This document shows positions 9,217-14,850 of a stretch of 15,472 nt of DNA, piece after piece. Every line of letters begins with the position of its first letter. The stretch's first letter is position 1. The translations under genes were made by a program, and so were the position numbers. The DNA comes from Oscillospiraceae bacterium. Lineage in GTDB: Bacteria; Bacillota; Clostridia; Oscillospirales; Ethanoligenentaceae. The stretch lies in contig DOXU01000103.1 in NCBI GenBank assembly GCA_003518885.1, positions 1-15,472 of the forward strand. Direction: 5' to 3'. Under the pieces are notes generated by a model that was not told where the DNA came from, made no database searches, and worked only from the letters and a program-made list of their open reading frames with translations.

Positions 9217-9250
9217 ATCGTTCAATCTGATTCCTTCAGATTTGGGCGAT
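9217..9250 (+). terminator. Hairpin after the ABC operon, probable terminator
   Basis: AATCTGA (9,224-9,230) and TCAGATT (9,236-9,242) enclose a 5-nt loop. The stem continues outward through ATCGTTC and GGGCGAT with G-U pairs and one bulged base, about 14 pairs in all. It begins 7 bp after the permease stop. The following tract has only scattered T residues, so termination efficiency is uncertain. Confidence 0.5.
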
Positions 9251-9316
9251 TACTTCTGGTTTTAATGTGATCGGTAATTATTGATGGCTTATATCCTCTG
9301 GTAAAGTTAATGTATT

Positions 9317-9344
9317 TTGACAGGGATAAAAATGCCGGTATTTA
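9317..9344 (+). promoter_or_regulatory. Candidate promoter upstream of the acetyltransferase
   Basis: A perfect TTGACA (9,317-9,322) is followed after 16 bp by TATTTA (9,339-9,344), a moderate -10. Initiation near 9,351 would put the strong hairpin at 9,367-9,404 at the beginning of the transcript. A second TATAAT lies at 9,427-9,432, but no well-spaced -35 precedes it. Confidence 0.4.
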
Positions 9345-9355
9345 AACAAAAGTAA
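9332..9355 (+). other. Possible seven-codon leader reading frame (MPVFKQK)
   Basis: An ATG at 9,332 opens a seven-codon frame, MPVFKQK, ending with TAA. AGGGA lies 6 nt upstream (9,322-9,326), and a strong hairpin begins 11 nt after the stop. Short peptide followed by stem-loop upstream of a resistance-type gene is the layout of ribosome-mediated attenuators of cat/erm type. It can act this way only if transcription begins upstream of 9,332, whereas the best promoter seen (9,317-9,344) would start after it. The call is speculative. Confidence 0.25.
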
Positions 9356-9366
9356 ATAGCTTTCTA

Positions 9367-9404
9367 TCAAGACCCTACCGAACTTAGCATAGGTAGGGTC
9401 TTGA
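9367..9404 (+). terminator. Strong perfect hairpin, terminator or attenuator
   Basis: A perfect 13-bp stem (9,367-9,379 with 9,392-9,404), containing CAAGACCCTACC and its complement, closes a 12-nt loop. It is followed by AATTATTTGAACTTT rather than a continuous T tract. It lies between the ABC operon and the acetyltransferase, so it could be a terminator of upstream transcription or a regulatory leader structure for the downstream gene. Confidence 0.55.
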
Positions 9405-9467
9405 ATTATTTGAACTTTAATAGGATTATAATGGGTGTGTGTAGATTTCCTTTTTAAAACATAGATA

Positions 9468-9680
9468 ATGAATTTACAAAATTATGATATGGTTAGCCGG
9501 ATTATTATTCTGGTTTTATTACCAATGGCCTTAGACGATAAGAGGCCGGTCATCCTAATTTTTACGGGAATTTCGATATTGCGTGATATGATATATATGT
9601 GGTTAAGTAATTTCCGGTTATTATATCAAGAGGATGATTTGACAACATTAAATGAAGAATGGAGTTGGAGGGCAGCTACA
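9468..9680 (+). other. In-frame N-terminal extension or remnant fused to the acetyltransferase frame
   Basis: These 71 codons run in frame into the acetyltransferase without a stop. They encode two hydrophobic stretches (about residues 9-20 and 27-47) and then an acidic linker. The ATG at 9,468 has no recognisable ribosome site, and an in-frame TAG lies just before it. CatB/Vat-type enzymes are about 210 residues and soluble, so this segment is not needed for the fold. It may be untranslated DNA, a remnant of another membrane-protein gene, or a genuine membrane anchor. Confidence 0.3.
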
Positions 9681-10328
9681 ATGAAAAACGATATAACCCT
9701 TGAGCAATTTTCGAAAAAATGGCGGGAAAAAAATCCGCATAATACGACGAATGTAAAAGAGTATATTTTTCCGATGGAGAAAGTATCCGTTGGCAATTAC
9801 ACATATGGGAATTTGGTTATTCGTTCATGGAACGCAGAAAATGAAAGATTGAAGATTGGAAATTTTTGCTCAATTGCGGATGGTGTCACTTTCCTTATGG
9901 GCGGTGAACATGATTTTTCGCGATTTTTGAGTTTCCCATATGACGCTTTTTTTGTAACGTATCAGGCAGATGTAAAGGCAAAAGGACCAATTGTTTTAGA
10001 AGATGATGTTTGGATTGGGGCAAATGCGATTATTGTTTCAGGTGTAACAATTGGGAAAGGTGCTGTGATTGCAGCAGGAAGTGTCGTTACAAAAGATATC
10101 TCTCCGTATGGAATTGTGGGGGGAAATCCGGCCAAGATAATTAAATATCGTTTTAAGGATAAAACAGTTAAAAAACTTCTTACAATGGATTTTTCTGAAC
10201 TTGCGCCTGATTTTTTTCAAAAGTATCGTGAATTTTTATATTCCGCCAATATGGATACAGAGGTCGATACATTTAAAAAATATTTTGAGGACTATGTCGT
10301 CCAAAAGAATGCCAGACTCAAAAAATAA
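9681..10328 (+). CDS. CatB/Vat-related hexapeptide-repeat O-acetyltransferase
   Basis: Probable cytosolic acetyl-CoA-dependent O-acetyltransferase of the xenobiotic acetyltransferase group, which includes chloramphenicol CatB and streptogramin Vat enzymes as well as polysaccharide O-acetyltransferases. With the start at 9,681 it has 215 residues, the usual family length. GGAGGG lies 8 bases upstream of that ATG. Left-handed beta-helix hexapeptide repeats are visible, for example [13 protein letters not shown] at 59-71 and [20 protein letters not shown] at 110-129. The loop with candidate catalytic His77 ([16 protein letters not shown]) and the C-terminal [12 protein letters not shown] match CatB/Vat. 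The gene is clearly AT-richer than the flanking cassettes, suggesting a separate origin. An ATG at 9,468 would extend it by 71 residues. Drug or glycan substrate cannot be decided from sequence. Confidence 0.85.
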   Translation: MKNDITLEQFSKKWREKNPHNTTNVKEYIFPMEKVSVGNYTYGNLVIRSWNAENERLKIGNFCSIADGVTFLMGGEHDFSRFLSFPYDAFFVTYQADVKAKGPIVLEDDVWIGANAIIVSGVTIGKGAVIAAGSVVTKDISPYGIVGGNPAKIIKYRFKDKTVKKLLTMDFSELAPDFFQKYREFLYSANMDTEVDTFKKYFEDYVVQKNARLKK

Positions 10329-10382
10329 CAACAATAGAATCGAAGGATGTAAAAGCTTGTTTGTCTTGAATAGAAATACGTG

Positions 10383-10426
10383 CAACATGCCAATTGAGGT
10401 TAAAGCGTTGGATTAATGGCATGTTG
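10383..10426. repeat. 10-bp perfect inverted repeat downstream of the acetyltransferase
   Basis: CAACATGCCA (10,383-10,392) and TGGCATGTTG (10,417-10,426) are exact complements around a 24-bp loop, starting 54 bp after the acetyltransferase stop. The loop is long and no T tract follows, so it is a poor intrinsic terminator. It may be a relic or part of a folded 3' region. Confidence 0.4.
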
Positions 10427-10440
10427 AAATCATATAAAAT

Positions 10441-10519
10441 ACAAAAATTCCACACAAGGGTCCCGTTGGAGGTTCTGAATACAGAATTTCCAATGGGGCC
10501 TTTGATTGTGTGAATTTGT
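10441..10519. repeat. 79-bp imperfect palindrome
   Basis: The outer arms (10,441-10,457 and 10,506-10,519) contain CACACAA and TTGTGTG. The inner arms (about 10,458-10,478 and 10,482-10,500) share blocks such as TTGGA/TCCAA and TTCTG/CAGAA around a tiny central loop near 10,479-10,481. Almost the whole segment folds into one long hairpin with a few mismatches and bulges. No T tract follows. It could be a folded RNA, a palindromic repeat element or a relic of a mobile element. Confidence 0.5.
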
Positions 10520-10662
10520 GGCCAATTCTGAAGGAAGTTAGACATGGTCACAGGTATGATGGGTGGTCAGGAAACAACCTTTTCTTCTTTTAATGGCTCT
10601 TATCATTTCATTTGTGCCTCGAATACTGTTTTAGGTATAGTATATTTTTGATTGAAAAGGGG

Positions 10663-10691
10663 TTGCATTATACATCTAAAAGATATATGAT
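10663..10691 (+). promoter_or_regulatory. padR-MFS promoter
   Basis: TTGCAT (10,663-10,668) and TATGAT (10,686-10,691) are separated by 17 bp. The -10 lies in the spacer of the inverted repeat at 10,670-10,712, so repressor binding would directly occlude RNA polymerase. Initiation near 10,698 leaves a leader of about 31 nt before the padR ATG at 10,729. Confidence 0.7.
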
Positions 10692-10712
10692 ATAACCATC
10701 TTTTAGATGTAT
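10670..10712. promoter_or_regulatory. PadR operator (perfect 15-bp inverted repeat)
   Basis: ATACATCTAAAAGAT (10,670-10,684) and its exact reverse complement (10,698-10,712) flank a 13-bp AT-rich spacer that contains the promoter -10. PadR-family operators typically carry ATGT and ACAT half-sites, and ACAT/ATGT are present near the outer ends of these arms. With padR immediately downstream, autoregulation of the padR-MFS operon is very likely. Confidence 0.75.
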
Positions 10713-10728
10713 GAGGGAGAATCGACGA

Positions 10729-11262
10729 ATGAACGAATTATTTATTTTGGGTGAATTAATGGAAGGACCGCATAATGGCTATCAACTTCGACAAGCGATG
10801 CCTTTGTGCTTGACACGTCACCATAAACTTAGTTATGGGGTCGTGTATCCGCTATTGGCGAAACTTGAAGCGGCAGGATATTTGCAACCTGTTTCTACTG
10901 GCCCGGAGAAGGAAAAACCAGCAATGCAATTGACTGATGCCGGGCGGGCGCGTTTTTTTGAACTGATGGCAGAGCCTGTACCTGATGGGGCCCACACTGA
11001 TGAAATTTACATGATCAAATTGGATGCAATGCAGCATTTGCCATTGGCGGACCAATTAGCGCTGCTCGCAACATATCGCGCAGAGCAGAGCGAAATTATC
11101 AAGGATGCGCAAACCGCGTTGACGCAGCTGGCTGTTGAGCAGTCGCGCGATCATTGGTACGCACAGCGAAAATTTGAGCTACGTTTGGCTCAAGCGCAAT
11201 TGGCACTGCGGTGGGCAACAGATTTTGGGGTGCGACTGCAACATCAGGAGGACCCTGAATGA
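10729..11262 (+). CDS. PadR-family transcriptional regulator
   Basis: Probable autorepressor of itself and the MFS exporter whose start overlaps its stop. From the ATG at 10,729 it has 177 residues. The N-terminal PadR winged helix covers about residues 3-80: FILGELMEGPHNGYQLRQAM, the recognition region SYGVVYPLLAKLEAAGYL, then the wing and MQLTDAGRARF. A long C-terminal helical domain follows (about 92-170), typical of PadR subfamily 1 dimerisation. An upstream in-frame ATG at 10,711 lies inside the operator arm, whereas 10,729 has GAGGGAG 9 bases before it and gives the standard MNELFILG start. The inducing ligand is unknown; PadR regulators paired with exporters commonly sense phenolics or drugs. 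Confidence 0.92.
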   Translation: MNELFILGELMEGPHNGYQLRQAMPLCLTRHHKLSYGVVYPLLAKLEAAGYLQPVSTGPEKEKPAMQLTDAGRARFFELMAEPVPDGAHTDEIYMIKLDAMQHLPLADQLALLATYRAEQSEIIKDAQTALTQLAVEQSRDHWYAQRKFELRLAQAQLALRWATDFGVRLQHQEDPE

Positions 11263-12614
11263 CTAAGCAAGTGAAAATAGCACTGGTGATGGCAGCCAGC
11301 CTGTTTATGGAAATTATGGACGGGACCATTGTGACGACCGCTTTACCTGCGATCGCCAAGTCGTTTCATATCGCGTCATCGCAATCGTCGTTGCTAGTCA
11401 GTGTGTATTTGATCACAGTAGCTGTATTTATTCCATTGAGTGGTTGGTTGGGTAAACGCTTTGGTCAAAAACAAGTGTGGCTGGTTGCAGTTTCCATTTT
11501 TTCTTTGAGTTCGTTAGCCAACGCTTTTGCGCCAAGTTTTACATGGCTGTTGATAGCACGTGTCGTTCAAGGAATTTCTGGATCCATGATGACGCCTACT
11601 GCACGGCTGATCGTTTTGGCGCGTACCGCCCCAAAAGAATTGCTACGGATGACCAGTTATTTTGTGTGGCCGGCCTTGATTGCTCCGGCAATCGCTCCGA
11701 TTATTGGAGGCTGGCTGGTGACAAACTGGAGCTGGCACTGGATCTTTTTGATTAATGTGCCAATTGGGGTCGTTATTATGGTGCTTGCGTTGCGGCTGCT
11801 ACCTAATGATTGGAAAATGCGGGCGCCCCATTTTGATGTGCTGGGGTTTCTTTTGATCGGTTCGGCTTCTGCTCTACTGTTATTGGGCGGGGATCTGGCT
11901 GCAAGTCGTATGTTTGTGCTCGCTATCCTGGCTGAAATTGGCGCTGTTTGCCTTTTAGTGTGGAGTGTTTCCCATTTGCGTCGCACTGCTGCACCATTGT
12001 TTTCGTTGAGCTCAATGCGGATCACAAGTTTTCGGGTGACCCAAACTGGTGGATTTTTTCTCTGGTTAGCGGTTGGGGCGATGCCATATATGCTGACTGT
12101 TTTTCTGCAAACCGGGTTTGGATGGTCAGCGGTGCAGGCCGGCGCATACGTTTTATTTATTTTTCTTGGCAATATTGGAATTAAGCCATTTACGACGAGT
12201 ATTATTACTCGAATGCGGTACAAGGGTGCATTATTGCTGGCCTTTGCGTTGGTTCTCTTGTCGGCGTTAGCATTCGTTGCAGTGACGCCAACCAGTCCAG
12301 CGGCATTGATTATGTTTTTGGCCTTTGTTTCTGGGGTTGGGCGCTCTTTGGCGTTGACTGCCTATAACGCCTTAAGCTTTGCGGAAATACCGTTGGCTGA
12401 ACGAGGGGATGCCAATACACTAAATGCTGTGGTTCAAACTCTTGCGCAAGGACTCGGTGTCTCGCTGATCACAGTGGTTGTGGTGCTTTTGCACATGAAC
12501 TTATCCTTAATAGCAAGCTATCATATTGGTTTTGTGTTTCTTGCAGCTCTGACAGTCTATCCATTAATTGAAACAGCATTGACAGATCGTAAGTTGGGGG
12601 CAGGAACGCTCTGA
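11259..12614 (+). CDS. MFS drug exporter, DHA2 family
   Basis: Probable proton-coupled multidrug efflux protein in the cytoplasmic membrane. Its 451 residues carry the drug-exporter motifs in order. The first helix has MEIMDGTIVTTALP at about 17-30, including the conserved Asp21 of DHA2 proteins. Motif A is GWLGKRFGQK at 62-71, motif B ARVVQGISGS at 100-109, and the antiporter motif C APAIAPIIGGWLV at 142-154. The length is near the short end for 14-helix DHA2 members, with helices continuing to about residue 440. The start overlaps the padR stop (ATGA, 11,259-11,262) and AGGAGG lies upstream, so the pair is translationally coupled and controlled by the operator at 10,670-10,712. Composition resembles padR, so the two probably moved together. 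Substrates are unknown. Confidence 0.92.
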   Translation: MTKQVKIALVMAASLFMEIMDGTIVTTALPAIAKSFHIASSQSSLLVSVYLITVAVFIPLSGWLGKRFGQKQVWLVAVSIFSLSSLANAFAPSFTWLLIARVVQGISGSMMTPTARLIVLARTAPKELLRMTSYFVWPALIAPAIAPIIGGWLVTNWSWHWIFLINVPIGVVIMVLALRLLPNDWKMRAPHFDVLGFLLIGSASALLLLGGDLAASRMFVLAILAEIGAVCLLVWSVSHLRRTAAPLFSLSSMRITSFRVTQTGGFFLWLAVGAMPYMLTVFLQTGFGWSAVQAGAYVLFIFLGNIGIKPFTTSIITRMRYKGALLLAFALVLLSALAFVAVTPTSPAALIMFLAFVSGVGRSLALTAYNALSFAEIPLAERGDANTLNAVVQTLAQGLGVSLITVVVVLLHMNLSLIASYHIGFVFLAALTVYPLIETALTDRKLGAGTL

Positions 12615-13060
12615 TTATGGATTAGAGTCTATTCATTATAGAATTGAGCTAAGGGTATTTGACTGTACTTTAGTGGAGACAGAGCACAATTGTGTCCCCA
12701 AGGACCTAATTTAGAGGCTTAACTAGCTGCAGAGTGCCGATATAGTAGGCACTGTGGTCTTGTCAGGATATTTAATTAGATCCAGGTCTAAAGAAGAAAT
12801 ATGCCGGCAAAGTACAACGATGGGATCTAACATCTAGGCAAATTTTTTGCCCTCATAATCTGATAGAGATTCCGTTTTACAGGCTTGATCAATTTATCGC
12901 AAATTGGAAACAGTGCGTTGGAAAGGGCGCCATCATTTTCTATTCATAGTTTACGCCTGCCAATAAGTTGCAGACGATGAGCCGGTTCACATGGAGATGA
13001 AGTTAGTCGATCGACTTTTAGAAGAGCTAGGCTGATACAGCTCCAATCAATAGAGTAATG

Positions 13061-13103
13061 ATGCCCATCAAATAAGCAGCTTGCACGCTTATTTGATGGG
13101 CAT
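13061..13103 (+). terminator. Intrinsic terminator with 17-bp perfect stem
   Basis: A perfect 17-bp stem (13,061-13,077 with 13,087-13,103), beginning ATGCCCATCAAATAAGC, closes a 9-nt loop and is followed by TTTAGTTTAG. The orientation fits plus-strand transcripts reading out of the MFS gene, though it lies about 450 bp after that stop. Something between 12,614 and 13,061 may have been lost or may still be transcribed. Confidence 0.7.
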
Positions 13104-13266
13104 TTTAGTTTAGAGATAAGGTGGGTCATGGATAATGGGAGTAGCGTCTATGGAGAGATGGCCAAGAGCTTGAGAGGGTAATCTGGCATGGTCACCTTTG
13201 GTAAACTATTTAATTTTACAGATAAAATGTGTAAAAAGGCAATCGGTGAGGCTTTTGGCTGCAAAA

Positions 13267-13293
13267 AGTCGGAGACATTTTCTGTCTCCGACT
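13267..13293 (-). terminator. Intrinsic terminator of the marR-rhodanese operon
   Basis: AGTCGGAGACA (13,267-13,277) and its exact complement (13,283-13,293) form an 11-bp GC-rich stem with a 5-nt loop. On the minus strand the stem runs into a run of T residues (13,263-13,267 read in complement). It lies about 75 bp after the rhodanese stop. Confidence 0.8.
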
Positions 13294-13368
13294 AAGTAAA
13301 AGGGGCAAATAGGTTATTTGCTTTAATTACCCTCAGGCATCTCGCTCATGTCTTCTGATGAATATTTG

Positions 13369-13731
13369 TTACAAGGTTTCAATTGGCAAATTCATCCCTT
13401 TCCAGCCTTCAATCGCACCTGATAGTTCATACGCTTCAAAGCCGGCTGACAATAAAATGAGTAAAGCTGTTTTCCCTAATGTTGTACCACCATTCCAATC
13501 GTACACGACATAGATCTTATTCTTGTCCAGTTCATTTAGGTGGTTTGCCAGATCTTTTGCGGGTATAGCAATAGCCCCTTTAATTTGATCTTTTTTCACC
13601 TTTGCTGGTGCATTCCGAATATCTAATATAACGTAAGGGGAACCGTCTGTTTCCAAATGTTTTAAAACAGTAAAATGATCAATATATAAGCTTAGGAAGG
13701 TTTCCAATAATTCAATTTTCTTTGTTTGCAT
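13369..13731 (-). CDS. Rhodanese-like domain protein lacking the catalytic cysteine
   Basis: This 120-residue single-domain rhodanese-fold protein is co-transcribed with the MarR regulator 3 bp upstream. Family blocks are VILDIRNAPA at about 34-43 (the CH2A region), KGAIAIPAKDL at about 51-61, the active-site loop VVYDWNGGTTLGKTAL at about 75-90, and the C-terminal GAIEGWKGMNLP at about 105-116. In active sulfurtransferases the loop has Cys where this protein has Asp78 (YDW rather than YCW), so persulfide chemistry at that site is not possible. It is probably a sensing, binding or phosphatase-like variant; its biochemical role is unknown. GGGGA precedes the ATG. Composition is AT-rich like marR, suggesting shared origin. 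It is followed by the terminator at 13,267-13,293. Confidence 0.85.
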   Translation of the reverse strand: MQTKKIELLETFLSLYIDHFTVLKHLETDGSPYVILDIRNAPAKVKKDQIKGAIAIPAKDLANHLNELDKNKIYVVYDWNGGTTLGKTALLILLSAGFEAYELSGAIEGWKGMNLPIETL

Positions 13732-13734
13732 AGA

Positions 13735-14265
13735 TTATTTCCCCATTTCTAATTCTCTGGTGCATTTTTGCGTACCTTCTTGGATTTTGTTTAACAGGTT
13801 TGAAAATTGTATAAGATCTTCTTTTGATAGATTCCCAAACAATGATTCAATTACGCTGAAATTTTCTGGCAAATAATCTTCTAAAACTGTATTTCCTGCT
13901 TTTGTAAGCTGGACAGAAATGGTACGTTTGTCGGTAGTTGAACCACGTTTTGTAATCCATTTTTTTGCTTCCATCACTTTCAACAATTTGCTGACGGTTG
14001 CTCGGGTCGCCCCTAATTTTTCGGAAATAACGGATGGCAATAGTTCATGGTTCGGAGCATTTTTTAAAAACATTAAAATAATAAATCTCGATTCACTCAA
14101 ACCATGTTTGTTCAGCGCATGATCATAAACTTTTTGCATATTGCGGTATGTCCATTGAAAATCAATAAACAATTTGGATACTTCTGGAGTTCCCTTTGAA
14201 TATAGATCTGTCATTAGTTTGAGCCGCTGATTATCAGGGCGATCAACAAAACTAAAGCTTTCCAT
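13735..14265 (-). CDS. MarR-family transcriptional regulator
   Basis: Probable autorepressor controlling its own promoter and the downstream rhodanese. Of its 176 residues, the N-terminal dimerisation helices occupy about 26-65. The winged helix is at about 73-122 with ISEKLGATRATVSKLLKVME as the helix-turn-helix. The wing WITKRGSTTDKRTISVQLT contains the conserved D-x-R type signature (TDKR, 111-114). No cysteine pair suggestive of OhrR-type thiol sensing is evident near the N-terminus; only Cys168 near the C-terminus is seen. AAGGAGA precedes the ATG at 14,265. The rhodanese begins 3 bp after the stop. A consensus promoter and a 28-bp palindrome lie directly upstream. It might also influence the MFS gene to its right, but no shared operator was seen there. 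Confidence 0.92.
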   Translation of the reverse strand: MESFSFVDRPDNQRLKLMTDLYSKGTPEVSKLFIDFQWTYRNMQKVYDHALNKHGLSESRFIILMFLKNAPNHELLPSVISEKLGATRATVSKLLKVMEAKKWITKRGSTTDKRTISVQLTKAGNTVLEDYLPENFSVIESLFGNLSKEDLIQFSNLLNKIQEGTQKCTRELEMGK

Positions 14266-14279
14266 TAGATTTCTCCTTA

Positions 14280-14307
14280 AAATATAATTAGCCGGCTAAC
14301 TATATTT
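14280..14307. promoter_or_regulatory. MarR operator (28-bp palindrome)
   Basis: Centred on CCGG at 14,292-14,295, the 12-bp perfect palindrome TTAGCCGGCTAA extends after a single mismatched pair (14,287/14,300) to 14,280-14,307 with every other pair matching. It covers the predicted transcription start of marR, 15 bp upstream of the ATG. Size, symmetry and position are those of a MarR-family operator. Confidence 0.75.
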
Positions 14308-14310
14308 AGG

Positions 14311-14339
14311 ATTCTAGCACTTTTTCTGGATGATGTCAA
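14311..14339 (-). promoter_or_regulatory. marR promoter (consensus sigma-A)
   Basis: Read on the minus strand, a perfect TTGACA (14,334-14,339) and TAGAAT (14,311-14,316) are separated by exactly 17 bp. Initiation near 14,304 falls inside the palindromic operator at 14,280-14,307, so repressor binding would block a strong promoter. Confidence 0.85.
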
Positions 14340-14362
14340 TCCGTAATATGTTGGTTTCCAAT

Positions 14363-14536
14363 TCATAGCCTCAAATTTTTATATTCCGTTTTGGAGACTG
14401 TTTGCAGCATTGTACCATTGTCACGGTTTAACCCGTTTTTTATTGGTGCGATCAGCATCAAGTTAATCTGGATAAGCTCTTGTTTTTGTCGTAGCATACC
14501 CGATTGCATGAACCTGCTAAAAAATTGAGAGGCCAT
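14363..14536 (-). pseudogene. 57-codon frame, possible remnant
   Basis: A minus-strand frame from ATG 14,536 to TGA encodes 57 residues beginning MASQFFSRFMQSGMLRQKQE. Codon use is plausible, but no ribosome site precedes the ATG, and the next in-frame codons upstream reach a stop. I do not recognise the protein. It may be the 3' end of a gene lost by rearrangement, or chance. Confidence 0.2.
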
Positions 14537-14682
14537 CAATTATATTTTCGTGCATGGAATAAGGGGGAGTAGAATCCACTGGGTGATTGAATGGTTTTAT
14601 TCAGAAATCAAAGCCTCTTAACAATCGAACGAGTAGTCAGTCTTACAGAAAGCAATAGCGATATCGGGTCACTGATTTTTTA

Positions 14683-14724
14683 AGCATTCACTGAGCGAAT
14701 GCTAATCACAATGAAATTGTGATT
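14683..14724. repeat. Two small adjacent hairpins
   Basis: GCATTC and GAATGC (about 14,684-14,702) pair around a 7-nt loop. Immediately after, AATCACAAT (14,704-14,712) and ATTGTGATT (14,716-14,724) form a perfect 9-bp stem with a 3-nt loop. Together with the terminator at 14,737-14,782 they make three stem-loops within about 100 bp. The role is unknown. Confidence 0.45.
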
Positions 14725-14736
14725 CTGGAAAACAAG

Positions 14737-14782
14737 TTATATAAAAATCCCCTAAGATAGTACTTAGGGGATTTTTATATAA
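14737..14782. terminator. Bidirectional intrinsic terminator (20-bp perfect stem)
   Basis: The arms 14,737-14,756 and 14,763-14,782 are exact complements, with a 6-nt loop ATAGTA. The GC core CCCCTAAG/CTTAGGGG is flanked by A-rich and T-rich tracts, so a U tract follows the stem on both strands. It should stop minus-strand transcripts of the MFS gene that ends at 14,851, as well as any plus-strand read-through. Confidence 0.85.
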
Positions 14783-14850
14783 GGGCTTAAGCTGAATTTG
14801 TGGAATACAAGCAAATGTTCCGCGTGATATAAAGCCAATACCATCACAAA

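Larger units (their letters stand above)
10329..10662. other. Gene-free stretch with two inverted repeats
   Basis: This gap between the acetyltransferase and the PadR promoter shows no convincing coding frame on either strand. It holds a 10-bp inverted repeat (10,383-10,426) and a longer 79-bp imperfect palindrome (10,441-10,519), listed separately. No transposase frame or paired terminal repeats were recognised. The short frames that cross it overlap the palindromes and resemble no protein I know. Confidence 0.5.
12615..13368. other. 754-bp stretch without a convincing gene
   Basis: This stretch holds two clear terminators (13,061-13,103 and 13,267-13,293). Two weaker inverted repeats are also present: GGAGACA/TGTCCCC around a central CACAATTGTG at 12,675-12,699, and CAGAGTGCC/GGCACTGTG with one mismatch at 12,730-12,756. 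A frame open without an ATG at 12,776-12,949 encodes about 57 residues resembling nothing I recognise. Just past the rhodanese stop, a minus-strand tail near 13,334-13,366 reads like a protein C-terminus. The stretch looks like decayed DNA between acquired cassettes. Confidence 0.5.
14340..14850. other. 511-bp gene-poor stretch between the marR promoter and the MFS gene
   Basis: No convincing gene is seen. It holds a low-confidence 57-codon frame (14,363-14,536) and three consecutive hairpins (14,683-14,782), listed separately. The remaining sequence has stop codons in all frames at short intervals and no recognised transposase, RNA gene or integration site. Confidence 0.5.

Noticed and set aside
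10318..10551. 77-codon minus-strand frame over the palindromes
   Set aside because: Its sequence is dictated by the two inverted repeats; no ribosome site or family resemblance.
10711..10728. padR start at 10,711
   Set aside because: This ATG is inside the operator arm just after the predicted transcription start, with no ribosome site; 10,729 has one.
11657..12223. 188-codon minus-strand frame opposite the MFS gene
   Set aside because: It is antisense to a well-supported transporter with intact motifs, has a low-complexity composition and no family resemblance.
12944..13129. 61-codon minus-strand frame
   Set aside because: It runs straight through the perfect 17-bp terminator stem, has no ribosome site and resembles no protein family.
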